64,000 nucleotides of DNA from Begonia masoniana (Eukaryota; Streptophyta; Magnoliopsida; Cucurbitales; Begoniaceae), in assembly GCA_022432975.1 (NCBI GenBank), contig CM039509.1, positions 7,379,043 through 7,443,042 on the forward strand, written 5' to 3'. Both the position numbers and the translations under genes were made by a program. Shown here piece after piece: positions 32,796-43,960 of the stretch; position 1 is the stretch's first letter, and each line of letters opens with the position of its first letter. Below the pieces are notes generated by a model, which did not search any database, was not told where the DNA came from, and saw only the letters and a list, made by a program, of their open reading frames with translations.

Positions 32796-35518
32796 GACCG
32801 GATGATGTTTTAATTAGCACGCGAGACCCACGTGTTCACCGGAAGAAGAAAAATGTGTTTTGTCGATTAGCGACCGGATGATGTTTTAATTAGCACGCGA
32901 GACCCACGTGTTCACCGGAAGAAGAAAAATGTGTTTTGTCGATTAGCGACCGGATGATGTTTTAATTTAGCACGCGAGACCCACGTGTTCACCGGAAGAT
33001 GTAAAATGTGTTTTGTCGATTAGCGACCGGATGATGTTTTAATTAGCACGCGAGACCCACGTGTTCACCGGAAGATGTAAAATGTGTTTTGTCGATTAGC
33101 GACCGGATGATGTTTTAATTAGCACGCGAGACCCACGTGTTCACCGGAAGATGTAAAATGTGTTTTGTCGATTAGCGACCGGATGATGTTTTAATTAGCA
33201 CGCGAGACCCACGTGTTCACCGGAAGATGTAAAATGTGTTTTGTCGATTAGCGACCGGATGATGTTTTAATTAGCACGCGAGACCCACGTGTTCACCGGA
33301 AGAAGAAAAATGTGTTTTGTCGATTAGCGACCGGATGATGTTTTAATTAGCACGCGAGACCCACGTGTTCACCGGAAGAAGAAAAATGTGTTTTGTCGAT
33401 TAGCGACCGGATGATGTTTTAATTTAGCACGCGAGACCCACGTGTTCACCGGAAGAAGAAAAATGTGTTTTGTCGATTAGCGACCGGATGATGTTTTAAT
33501 TAGCACGCGAGACCCACGTGTTCACCGGAAGATGTAAAATGTGTTTTGTCGATTAGCGACCGGATGATGTTTTAATTAGCACGCGAGACCCACGTGTTCA
33601 CCGGAAGATGTAAAATGTGTTTTGTCGATTAGCGACCGGATGATGTTTTAATTAGCACGCGAGACCCACGTGTTCACCGGAAGATGTAAAATGTGTTTTG
33701 TCGATTAGCGACCGGATGATGTTTTAATTAGCACGCGAGACCCACGTGTTCACCGGAAGATGTAAAATGTGTTTTGTCGATTAGCGACCGGATGATGTTT
33801 TAATTAGCACGCGAGACCCACGTGTTCACCGGAAGAAGAAAAATGTGTTTTGTCGATTAGCGACCGGATGATGTTTTAATTAGCACGCGAGACCCACGTG
33901 TTCACCGGAAGATGTAAAATGTGTTTTGTCGATTAGCGACCGGATGATGTTTTAATTAGCACGCGAGACCCACGTGTTCACCGGAAGAAGAAAAATGTGT
34001 TTTGTCGATTAGCGACCGGATGATGTTTTAATTTAGCACGCGAGACCCACGTGTTCACCGGAAGATGTAAAATGTGTTTTGTCGATTAGCGACCGGATGA
34101 TGTTTTAATTAGCACGCGAGACCCACGTGTTCACCGGAAGATGTAAAATGTGTTTTGTCGATTAGCGACCGGATGATGTTTTAATTAGCACGCGAGACCC
34201 ACGTGTTCACCGGAAGATGTAAAATGTGTTTTGTCGATTAGCGACCGGATGATGTTTTAATTTAGCACGCGAGACCCACGTGTTCACCGGAAGATGTAAA
34301 ATGTGTTTTGTCGATTAGCGACCGGATGATGTTTTAATTTAGCACGCGAGACCCACGTGTTCACCGGAAGATGTAAAATGTGTTTTGTCGATTAGCGACC
34401 GGATGATGTTTTAATTAGCACGCGAGACCCACGTGTTCACCGGAAGATGTAAAATGTGTTTTGTCGATTAGCGACCGGATGATGTTTTAATTAGCACGCG
34501 AGACCCACGTGTTCACCGGAAGAAGAAAAATGTGTTTTGTCGATTAGCGACCGGATGATGTTTTAATTTAGCACGCGAGACCCACGTGTTCACCGGAAGA
34601 TGTAAAATGTGTTTTGTCGATTAGCGACCGGATGATGTTTTAATTTAGCACGCGAGACCCACGTGTTCACCGGAAGATGTAAAATGTGTTTTGTCGATTA
34701 GCGACCGGATGATGTTTTAATTTAGCACGCGAGACCCACGTGTTCACCGGAAGATGTAAAATGTGTTTTGTCGATTAGCGACCGGATGATGTTTTAATTT
34801 AGCACGCGAGACCCACGTGTTCACCGGAAGAAGAAAAATGTGTTTTGTCGATTAGCGACCGGATGATGTTTTAATTTAGCACGCGAGACCCACGTGTTCA
34901 CCGGAAGAAGAAAAATGTGTTTTGTCGATTAGCGACCGGATGATGTTTTAATTTAGCACGCGAGACCCACGTGTTCACCGGAAGAAGAAAAATGTGTTTT
35001 GTCGATTAGCGACCGGATGATGTTTTAATTTAGCACGCGAGACCCACGTGTTCACCGGAAGATGAAAAATGTGTTTTGTCGATTAGCGACCGGATGATGT
35101 TTTAATTTAGCACGCGAGACCCACGTGTTCACCGGAAGAAGAAAAATGTGTTTTGTCGATTAGCGACCGGATGATGTTTTAATTAGCACGCGAGACCCAC
35201 GTGTTCACCGGAAGATGTAAAATGTGTTTTGTCGATTAGCGACCGGATGATGTTTTAATTTAGCACGCGAGACCCACGTGTTCACCGGAAGAAGAAAAAT
35301 GTGTTTGTCGATTAGCGACCGGATGATGTTTAATTTAGCACGCGAGACCCACGTGTTCACCGAAGATGAAAAATGTGTTTTGTCGATTAGCGACCGGATG
35401 ATGTTTTAATTTAGCACGCGAGACCCACGTGTTCACCGGAAGAAGAAAAATGTGTTTGTCGATTAGCGACCGGATGATGTTTTAATTTAGCACGCGAGAC
35501 CCACGTGTCCACCGGAAG
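32796..35518. repeat. 76/77-bp minisatellite (5' LTR of E)
   Basis: About 35 units beginning ACCGGATGATGTTTTAATT, each with a G-box core in CCCACGTGTTC. Units mix two variable sites: AATTAG or AATTTAG (76 or 77 bp) and GAAGAAGAAAAATG or GAAGATGTAAAATG. The last units carry single-base deletions. The array ends about 415 bp before the LTR end. Confidence 0.95.
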
Positions 35519-35936
35519 ATGTCTCCTTTTAGGTGATATTAAGCGTGTCACGCGTAATGCACGTGATGACCGGACGACTAAATTTCTGAGGGTTGTCAAC
35601 GCATGCAACCCATGCAAACCCGAGTGGTATTATGTTAAGAGAATTGAGGATACCTCCTCTTTTCCCGGAATTGTCAAGAAACCAATGACCGAGTCTAGTC
35701 GCTCGACTCTGTGAGAGTTTGAGCCGGCGAGGCGTGGGAAGTCGGGCACGGGAGGGTTCGTTTTCCTTAATGGTTCTGCGTCTCTATTACCAGTTTAAAA
35801 AAAAAATAAATATATATGTATAATGTGGAAGTTTGTCGTGAGATAGTAAGTGAAAGTAATAATAGTAAAAGTCAGGCAAACGGTTAATGAAAGTATATGA
35901 GTACGTGACGGCTCCTGGCCGGGGTCGTTACAATTG

Positions 35937-35948
35937 TTGTATCAAAGC
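35937..35948 (+). other. Primer binding site of element E, initiator tRNA-Met type with mismatches
   Basis: TTGTATCAAAGC four bases after the LTR end, compared with TGGTATCAGAG(C/A) in other elements here: two to three mismatches, suggesting weakened priming. Confidence 0.6.
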
Positions 35949-36094
35949 AAAACCAGGTTCTAAAACCGATTCTGCAGACTGCCTCCCAGCACTGACTGTC
36001 ACTTGAGCACACCTCAGCAACTGTAAGTGTTTATGATTTCATGTATGTCATTAAGTTAAGTTATGCCTGTAATGATTTGTCTAGGAATCCCAAG

Positions 36095-37137
36095 ATGGTT
36101 AGAGGTCAATAGAGAGAGAGCAATGAGGATAGCAATGCTATTGCTCAGTTGACTGAGTTGGTCATGCGCCAATCTCACCAGATAGAACGACTGATGACAG
36201 CTAGGGAAGAACAAGGCAACTCCAGTACTAACGCAACTCATGATCATGGGGGTGAGCGCTTTCACCGGCTTCGACCCCAGGTGTTTAATGGGTATGTTTC
36301 AGATTCTATTCATGCTGAGGAATGGATCCGAAAGATTGAAGACATGTTTAAGTATGCAAAGGTTGACGAAGGGGATAAGGTCACCTATGCCGTCTTTCAT
36401 TTGGAGTTAAGTGCAAGGCATTGGTGGGACTCGATCCAGAGCATCGCTAATGCCGAAGCTATGACCTGGGGGATGTTCAAGACTGCCTTCTTTGACAAGT
36501 ACTTCAATAGGACTATTCGGGCCAACAAGAAGAAGGAGTTCATGAATCTACGACAAACTGGCTCTGTGACGGATTATATATGTGAATTTGATGCTTTATC
36601 ACGGTTTGCTCCCCGTATGATTGAGGATGAGGAAGATAAGATTTACCAGTTTGTTCAAGGACTGAAGCCAAGTCTGTACATGAAGGTGAAGACTGCTGGG
36701 ATACATAATGTACCTTATGGGGATGTGACGGCCAAGGCCTTGGAGCTGGAAGAGGCAGAAATGACAGCATATGCACAGCGCGAACAGCCAAAGAAACTCA
36801 TGAAGGACGCTCAGCCGCCACCACGGCAGAACAAAGGTTGGCAGCCACGACAGAACAGGGACCACAGCAACAGCAGCATGGAATGAAGAGGCCCCTCAAC
36901 CAGAATGATGACCAGGGAAAAGGAAAGAGACCTCTGGCGCCTCTATGCCCTACATGTCAGAGGAACCACCCTGGTGAGTGCAAGCTGCTTTCTGGCCGTG
37001 TTTCAGGTGTGATAAGACCGGACACATGGTCAGAGATTGTCCCATGCCGCCAGACCCGAACCGTGCAAGGGTTGTACCCAGAGTGTATGCGTTGATGGAA
37101 GATGAGGGAGCTGATCACATACAGTCATATCAGGTAC
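36095..37137 (+). pseudogene. Element E gag with early stop and three frame changes
   Basis: ATG at 36095 opens M-V-R-G-Q and meets TAG at codon 6 (36110-36112); element A has an open codon at the equivalent place. The frame then stays open to 36886: Q-L-T-E-L-V-M-R-Q, F-H-R-L-R-P-Q-V-F-N-G, A-E-E-W-I-R-K-I-E-D-M-F, A-R-H-W-W-D, F-D-K-Y-F-N, Q-G-L-K-P-S (retrotransposon gag domain). The proline/glutamine linker shifts frame near 36850. A cysteine region C-P-T-C-Q-R-N-H-P-G-E-C is in the second frame, and the zinc knuckle C-F-R-C-D-K-T-G-H-M-V-R-D-C (36999-37040) is in a third. One more shift precedes protease. The nearest in-frame ATG after the stop is 36164. Confidence 0.85.
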
Positions 37138-37141
37138 CATC

Positions 37142-40100
37142 ATGATCTGTGGTTTTGCTGCTTATACACTCATAGATACAGGGGCCACACACTCGTTTAT
37201 ATCAACCTTGTTTGTATGCAAACATAACATAGGACCATTACCAGCTGAAAGGTCATATAGTGTTGTGTTGCCATCAGGGAAGTCCCTACATTCAGAACAG
37301 ATTGTTAAGGGTGACGTCGTGTCCTTAGGGGATAAGGATCTCTATGCGGAGTTAATTGTCATTGACATGAAAGGGTATGAGGTGATATTAGGGATGGATT
37401 GGTTATTTAGACATCATGCCACGATAAGTTGTAGATCCGGAATAGTTGATTTTAGACCCCCAAATGATAATCATTATTCCTTCCAAGCTATTCCTAAAAT
37501 AAGTAAGATACCAATTATATCCTCACTAGAAATATACCGAATGCTGAGATGTGGTTGTGAGAGCTACCTGGCTAGTGTAATAGATGGTCGGGTGAAGAAT
37601 AAAATTGAGCTACAGGATATTCCTATAGTCCGAGAGTTTCCCGAGGCATTCTTAGATGACTTACCGGGTATACCACCTGATAGGGAAATAGAATTTGCGA
37701 TTGATACATACCCCGAGGCATCACCTGTATCCAAGAATCCTTACCGTATGGCACCTGTTGAGTTGAAAGAATTGAAGGTTCGACTGCAGGAATTGGTTGA
37801 CAAGGGATTTATTCGCCCCAGCAGTTCTCCTTGGGGTGCACCAGTCTTATTTGTAAGGAAGAAGGATGGTTCTCTTAGAATGTGCATAGACTACAGGGAA
37901 CTAAATAAGTTGACAATTAAGAATAGGTACCCCTTACCCAGGATTGACGATTTGTTTGACCAATTGCAAGGAGCTAAGGTATTTTCAAAGATAGATTTAC
38001 GTTCGGGTTATTACCAACTGAAGGTTAAAGAAGAAGATATACCAAAGACAGCCTTCAGAACCCGCTATGGACATTATGAATTCTTAGTCATGTCATTTGG
38101 ATTGACAAACGCCCCTGCAGCCTTCATGGATTTAATGAACCGTGTGTTTCGCGGGTATTTAGATAAGTTTGTGATTGTATTCATAGATGATATCTTGATA
38201 TATTCCCGAACTGTGGCTGACCATGAAGAACATTTGAAAGTAGTTTTGACGACATTGAAGGAGCATCAACTTTACGCCAAGCTGTCTAAGTGTGAGTTTT
38301 GGTTAGATAAGGTTAATTTCCTTGGCCATGTAGTTTCTGCTAATGGCATATCTGTGAACCCGACCAAAATTCAGGCAGTAAAGGATTGGCCTCAACCTAA
38401 GAATGCCAGCGAAGTCCGCAGCTTCCTTGGATTGGCAGGCTATTACAGAAAGTTCATCAAGGGATTTTCTATGATAGCTAAACCCCTGACGAGTTTGACA
38501 AAGAAGGACATTAAGTATTCTTGGACTGAAGCCTGTGAAGACAGCTTCCAGACGTTAAAACTGAAGTTAACAACAGCTCCTGTATTGACCCTCCCAACCG
38601 AAGAAGGAAAATTTAGTGTTTACTGTGATGCTTCTAAAGTCAGTTTAGGTTGTGTTTTGATGCAAGAGGGTAAAGTTATAGCGTATGCTTCTAGACAGCT
38701 AAAGGGTTACGAGCAGAATTACCCCACTCATGACCTAGAATTGGCTGCTGTTGTTTTTGCCTTGAAGATTTGGAGGCACTATTTATATGGACAGCAGTGT
38801 GAGGTGTTTTCTGACCATAAAAGTCTAAAGTACCTCTTCACACAGAAGGAATTGAACATGAGACAGAGACGTTGGTTGGAGTATGTCAAGGATTACGATT
38901 TTGAGATCAAGTATCACCCCGGGAAGGCTAACTCTGTAGCTGATGCGTTGAGTAGGATGTCAACAACAATGCAGCCCGTGGTTTCAATCATGTCTATACC
39001 CTTAAGAACAGAAGTTCAGAAATTTGACTTGGAGATAGTTCCAGAGTTATCAGTCTTGCTCGCTGAATTAACTATTCAACCAACAATTTTGGAAAAGATC
39101 AAGGATGCACAGCAGAGGGATTCAGTGGAAAATATCAGCATGATGGATAAGTTGAAGGACACCACCTCCGAGTTCAGTCTCTCCAAGGATGGGATCCTGA
39201 AGTTTAGGAATCGGTGGTGCATTCCTAATGATGCGGGTTTGCGTAAGTTGATCTTAGCTGAGGCGCACTCCTCTTCCTTTTCTGTACATCCTGGCTGCAC
39301 CAAGATGTACCGAGACCTGAAGTTACAGTACTGGTGGCCTAACCTAAAAAGGGATGTTGCTAAGTATGTAGAGTCCTGTTTAGTATGCCAACAAGTCAAG
39401 GCCGAGCACCAGCGTCCAGGAGGTACTCTTCAGCCGTTGCCTATTCCCGAGTGGAAGTGGGAACACATAGCTATGGATTTCGTTGTAGGACTACCTAAGA
39501 CGACAAAAGGACATGACTGTATTTGGGTTGTGGTGGATAGACTGACGAAATCAGCCCATTTCTTACCTGTAAGGACCACCTATACGATGGACCAATTTGC
39601 TGATCTTTATGTTCAGGAAATTATTAGGTTGCATGGAATCCCGGTATCTATTGTTTCTGACTGTGACCCCAGGTTCACCTCTCGATTCTGGAAAAGTTTG
39701 CAAGGTACATTAGGTACAAAGTTATCTTTCAGCACAGCTTTTCACCCACAGACCGATGGCCAATCAGAAAGGACGATTCAAATACTCGAAGATATGTTGA
39801 GAGCATGTGTACTTGACTTTCAGACAACTTGGAGTAGACATTTACCGCTAGTTGAATTCTCCTACAATAACAGTTATCAGTCCACCATCGGTATGGCACC
39901 ATATGAAGCTCTGTATGGTAGGAAATGTAGGTCACCTCTTTACTGGGACGAGGTTGGCGAAACAAAACTTCTTGGACTTGATATTCTGCAGCAAATGTCA
40001 GATAAGATTGCAACTATTCGGAAAAGAATGATGACTGCACAAAGCCGGCAGAAGTGTTATGCAGATCGAAGGAGAAGGGAACTCGAGTTTACAGTAGGAG

Positions 40101-40513
40101 ATGAAGTATTCTTAAAGGTGTCACCATTTAAAGGAGTCTTAAGATTTGGCAAGAAGGGAAAACTTAGTCCGAGATTTATTGGACCCTTCCCTGTCTTGGC
40201 AAAAGTTGGAAGTACAGCTTACAGACTGCAACTGCCTCCATCATTGGATAAAGTTCATAATGTCTCCCATGTGTCAATGTTAAGGAAGTGTATGCGTGAT
40301 CCGATGCAGGTCATCCAGCCATCGGATATTGGTTTAGAGCCGACACTGGAGTATGAAGAGAAAACAATACAGATTTTGGAATATGCAGTCAAGACTCTGA
40401 GAAACAAAGAGATTCCATTGGTGAAAGTTTTATGGACAAATCACGGCATTGAAGAAGCCACATGGGAAAGACAGCAGGAGATATTGGACAAATATCCTAA
40501 GTTATTTGCTTGA
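37142..40513 (+). CDS. pol: Element E pol: protease, RT, RNase H, integrase, chromodomain (1123 residues)
   Basis: One uninterrupted frame. Protease: D-T-G-A-T-H-S-F at residues 12-19 (active Asp 12), G-M-D-W-L near 80-85. RT: Y-R-M-A-P near 200, [20 protein letters not shown], active site F-I-D-D at 347-350. RNase H: Y-C-D-A-S at 494-498, then D-H-K-S-L-K-Y. Integrase: zinc-binding H709, H716, C746, C749 and catalytic D779, D840, E876, with exactly 35 residues between the last two. C-terminus: [17 protein letters not shown], a chromodomain-like end (about 1093-1123). It would copy the element RNA and integrate the DNA. ATG 37142 lies just inside the expected protease start; upstream gag is in other frames, so wild-type expression was probably as a Gag-Pol fusion. 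One oddity is S-D-C-D-P where A has S-D-R-D-P. Confidence 0.95.
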   Translation: MICGFAAYTLIDTGATHSFISTLFVCKHNIGPLPAERSYSVVLPSGKSLHSEQIVKGDVVSLGDKDLYAELIVIDMKGYEVILGMDWLFRHHATISCRSGIVDFRPPNDNHYSFQAIPKISKIPIISSLEIYRMLRCGCESYLASVIDGRVKNKIELQDIPIVREFPEAFLDDLPGIPPDREIEFAIDTYPEASPVSKNPYRMAPVELKELKVRLQELVDKGFIRPSSSPWGAPVLFVRKKDGSLRMCIDYRELNKLTIKNRYPLPRIDDLFDQLQGAKVFSKIDLRSGYYQLKVKEEDIPKTAFRTRYGHYEFLVMSFGLTNAPAAFMDLMNRVFRGYLDKFVIVFIDDILIYSRTVADHEEHLKVVLTTLKEHQLYAKLSKCEFWLDKVNFLGHVVSANGISVNPTKIQAVKDWPQPKNASEVRSFLGLAGYYRKFIKGFSMIAKPLTSLTKKDIKYSWTEACEDSFQTLKLKLTTAPVLTLPTEEGKFSVYCDASKVSLGCVLMQEGKVIAYASRQLKGYEQNYPTHDLELAAVVFALKIWRHYLYGQQCEVFSDHKSLKYLFTQKELNMRQRRWLEYVKDYDFEIKYHPGKANSVADALSRMSTTMQPVVSIMSIPLRTEVQKFDLEIVPELSVLLAELTIQPTILEKIKDAQQRDSVENISMMDKLKDTTSEFSLSKDGILKFRNRWCIPNDAGLRKLILAEAHSSSFSVHPGCTKMYRDLKLQYWWPNLKRDVAKYVESCLVCQQVKAEHQRPGGTLQPLPIPEWKWEHIAMDFVVGLPKTTKGHDCIWVVVDRLTKSAHFLPVRTTYTMDQFADLYVQEIIRLHGIPVSIVSDCDPRFTSRFWKSLQGTLGTKLSFSTAFHPQTDGQSERTIQILEDMLRACVLDFQTTWSRHLPLVEFSYNNSYQSTIGMAPYEALYGRKCRSPLYWDEVGETKLLGLDILQQMSDKIATIRKRMMTAQSRQKCYADRRRRELEFTVGDEVFLKVSPFKGVLRFGKKGKLSPRFIGPFPVLAKVGSTAYRLQLPPSLDKVHNVSHVSMLRKCMRDPMQVIQPSDIGLEPTLEYEEKTIQILEYAVKTLRNKEIPLVKVLWTNHGIEEATWERQQEILDKYPKLFA

Positions 40514-40515
40514 GC

Positions 40516-40535
40516 AATTTTCGAGGACGAAAATT
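40516..40535 (+). other. Perfect hairpin before the polypurine tract of E
   Basis: AATTTTCG-AGGA-CGAAAATT: an 8-bp perfect inverted repeat just after the pol stop. Similar AATTTCGAGGACGAAATT-like sequences are common at this place in plant chromoviruses (family knowledge). In element A it has decayed. Confidence 0.7.
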
Positions 40536-40539
40536 TTGT

Positions 40540-40554
40540 TTAAGGAGGGGTGGA
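40540..40554 (+). other. Polypurine tract of element E
   Basis: TTAAGGAGGGGTGGA immediately before the 3' LTR, the expected primer for plus-strand synthesis. Confidence 0.8.
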
Positions 40555-41201
40555 TGTAACACCCGACATTTCGGCCAGGTGATTTTCTGACCATTTTCAT
40601 TGTCACCCTCTTATTTAACCTTTATGATTTAAAATTTAATGTTAAGATAAATTATTACAAGTTAAGTAAAACTAGGTTGGGTGGCAGTTTTGTAAATTAA
40701 AATCGATGGATTTAGTATAAATAGGAAATGGAAACCTTAAATCTCATTTATTGCCACTGTAGCCGACATTCCCTCTCGGCGAGTTCTTCTCTTCCAAGTT
40801 CTTGCTCTCGGCTACTAGAACTTTCCTCTGCCGACGACCGGTTTCGAGCTTGCTTTTCTCTGCAAATCCACACCCGAGGTATGAAATGGACAATGTAGTC
40901 ATTCATTAGTAAATAGAGCTCTGTTTTCAGCTCGGCACTGAGTTCGGATTTTTAGCAGTGGTCGAGCAGGTTGTGATTTTCTTAATCTGAGAGTAGAAAT
41001 GTCATCCCGAATCGATTCTGAGTATTTTAAGTAACCAACTCGGATTTAATCAATGGTAAAACCTGTCCACCTAGTTTCGGATTTCAGACTGCAGTGTGTT
41101 AAATAGAGGAATCGGAATGACTTTAGCTATTAGATCCTAGGATGGTTTATGATTATGACTACTAGGACTTTGTTTTAACTACTGTAATGTACATGTTTTA
41201 G

Positions 41202-42035
41202 GTGAAGAAGTTAAAGAAAGGAAGTTCGGATTGCTAAGGAATCCAGGTAAGTGAATGTGTTAAGATTTCCGGCCACTAGGGCCCTACACCGCAAGGGTAC
41301 TAGGAAATCACTGAGACGTTAGCTTGTTGACTATGATTTGTTATTCCACGATATGAAGAGTTGTGTAAGTAAATGTAAAGTTACAGGATGTTCTACTTGT
41401 CCTTATGGTATGACTTTTCTCTATGAACCTCATGTCTATGCACTATGTCCACGTTTATGATTAAGTAGAGAACATGAAAAGTAAATGTACCATGATTAAG
41501 TGCAGAACGGGGAAAAGACTATGTTATGTATGACTCGCGAAATCTCCCACTGGTGGAGGCCGAGTTAATGATATGTATGGCTCGCGAAATCTCCCACTGG
41601 TGGAGGCCGAGTTAATGATAATGTATGGCTCGCGAAATCTCCCACTGGTGAGGCCGAGTTAATGGATATGTATGGCTCGCGAATTCTTCCCACTGGGCCC
41701 TGCTGGGAGGCCGAGTGATGTAATTATGATTGCCGCGATAGGCAAATGATTATGTATGACTGCCGCGATAGGCAAATGAACTATGTACCCCTGTCTTCCT
41801 CCCTCGTTCCTGCCTTAATACATGTTATGCAAATGATAACGATGAACATGAATGAAGAATGGGTTTATGAATTATGTCTCTTTAAATTGTGTACTCATGT
41901 ATATCTGTCAGCATGCATTCCTTACTAAGCATTAGGCTTATAGTTAAACCTTATGGTGTAGGTGAAGAAGGTTCAGGTGAGGATGTTATGTTCAAAGAGG
42001 ATGCTCAAGGTGACAGTGCGGGATTGGAGAGGTGA
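41202..42035 (+). other. Predicted exons 2 and 3 of the LTR-borne small reading frame (E, 3' LTR)
   Basis: Acceptor GTTTTAG, exon 41202-41246 (45 nt), donor CCAG|GTAAGTG; branch-like TTACTAAGC near 41921; acceptor GGTGTAG, exon from 41962 to TGA at 42033-42035. Joined in phase 1 it is open: the middle exon gives E-E-V-K-E-R-K-F-G-L-L-R-N-P and the tail GEEGSGEDVMFKEDAQGD followed by S-A-G-L-E-R. In the 5' LTR the middle exon has been replaced by the 47-bp array and the tail carries a 1-base insertion. The upstream exon-like leader has no useful ATG. Confidence 0.3.
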
Positions 42036-42289
42036 TTTATGACCCCTGGTTAAGACTCTTATGTTACAGTATGTTAAAGGATATGGTAGTTTGAGTAGGA
42101 TGAGATTATTTAAAACATTGAGCTTTGAAACTGTCTAGTGGATCACTGAGTCAGGGAATGATTATATAGATTATAAATGATCTGTTGCTTAAGTCTTCCG
42201 TTATATGCATTTGGATGAGTTGTGTTTTCTTCCAGTTGGAAGGAGTCCTTTGATGATTTAGTGTTCTCTACCGTAAGACGGAAGCTGGA

Positions 42290-42405
42290 TGAGGCAATCT
42301 TCCGGTTGACGTCATCGGCAGATGCCGAAGGGTAGTTATTTGTTGGTTTAGTCTTCCGGCTGACGTCATCGGCAGATGCCGAAGGATAGTTGTATGCTGG
42401 TTTAG
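42290..42405. repeat. Two 54-bp repeats with TGACGTCA (3' LTR of E only)
   Basis: CTTCCGG(C/T)TGACGTCATCGG + CAGATGCCGAAGG-type units, with the palindrome TGACGTCA at 42307-42314 and 42361-42368, a classical bZIP/TGA-factor site. The 5' LTR lacks both. Confidence 0.85.
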
Positions 42406-42419
42406 TCTTCGATGACGTA

Positions 42420-43960
42420 CCGGAAGATCCACGTGTTCACCGGAAGAAGAAAAATGTGTTTTGTCGATTAGCGACCGGATGATGTTTTAATTTAGCACGC
42501 GAGACCCACGTGTTCACCGGAAGAAGAAAAATGTGTTTTGTCGATTAGCGACCGGATGATGTTTTAATTTAGCACGCGAGACCCACGTGTTCACCGGAAG
42601 AAGAAAAATGTGTTTTGTCGATTAGCGACCGGATGATGTTTTAATTTAGCACGCGAGACCCACGTGTTCACCGGAAGAAGAAAAATGTGTTTTGTCGATT
42701 AGCGACCGGATGATGTTTTAATTTAGCACGCGAGACCCACGTGTTCACCGGAAGAAGAAAAATGTGTTTTGTCGATTAGCGACCGGATGATGTTTTAATT
42801 TAGCACGCGAGACCCACGTGTTCACCGGAAGAAGAAAAATGTGTTTTGTCGATTAGCGACCGGATGATGTTTTAATTTAGCACGCGAGACCCACGTGTTC
42901 ACCGGAAGAAGAAAAATGTGTTTTGTCGATTAGCGACCGGATGATGTTTTAATTTAGCACGCGAGACCCACGTGTTCACCGGAAGAAGAAAAATGTGTTT
43001 TGTCGATTAGCGACCGGATGATGTTTTAATTTAGCACGCGAGACCCACGTGTTCACCGGAAGAAGAAAAATGTGTTTTGTCGATTAGCGACCGGATGATG
43101 TTTTAATTTAGCACGCGAGACCCACGTGTTCACCGGAAGAAGAAAAATGTGTTTTGTCGATTAGCGACCGGATGATGTTTTAATTTAGCACGCGAGACCC
43201 ACGTGTTCACCGGAAGAAGAAAAATGTGTTTTGTCGATTAGCGACCGGATGATGTTTTAATTTAGCACGCGAGACCCACGTGTTCACCGGAAGAAGAAAA
43301 ATGTGTTTTGTCGATTAGCGACCGGATGATGTTTTAATTTAGCACGCGAGACCCACGTGTTCACCGGAAGAAGAAAAATGTGTTTTGTCGATTAGCGACC
43401 GGATGATGTTTTAATTTAGCACGCGAGATGTGTTTGTCGATTAGCGACCCGGATGATGTTTTAATTTAGCAACGCGAGACCCACGTGTTCACCGGAAGAA
43501 GAAAAAATGTGTTGTGGTCGATTAGCGACCGGATGATGTTTTAATTTATGCACGCGAGACCCACGTGTTCACCGGAAGATGTAAAATGTGTTTTGTCGTT
43601 AAGCGATCGGATGATGGTTTAATTAGCACGCGAGACTCACGTGTTACCCGGAAGAAGAAAATGTTGTTTGTCGATTAGCGACCGGATGATGTTTTAATTA
43701 GCACGCGAGACCCACGTGTTCACCGGAGAAGAAAAATGTGTTTTGGATTAGCGACCGGATGATGTTTTAATTTAGCACGCGAGACCCACGTGTTCACCGG
43801 AAGATGAAAAATGTGTTTTTGTCGATTAGCGACCGATGATGTTTTAATTTAGCACGCGAGACCCACGTGTTCACCGGAAGAAGAAAAATGTGTTTTGTCG
43901 ATTAGCGACCGGATGATGTTTTAATTTAGCACGCGAGACCCACGTGTCCACCGGAAGATG
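42420..43960. repeat. 77-bp minisatellite (3' LTR of E)
   Basis: About 20 units of the same 77-bp repeat as at 32796-35518, almost all of the AATTTAG/GAAGAAGAAAAATG type; the last six or so are eroded by single-base indels. Confidence 0.95.

Larger units (their letters stand above)
29410..35932 (+). repeat. 5' LTR of element E
   Basis: TGTAACACCCGACATTTC at the start to GGGGTCGTTACA at the end. It is 2.7 kb longer than the 3' LTR because of tandem arrays. About 360 bp present in the 3' LTR (40925-41280) are replaced here by a 47-bp array. Confidence 0.95.
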
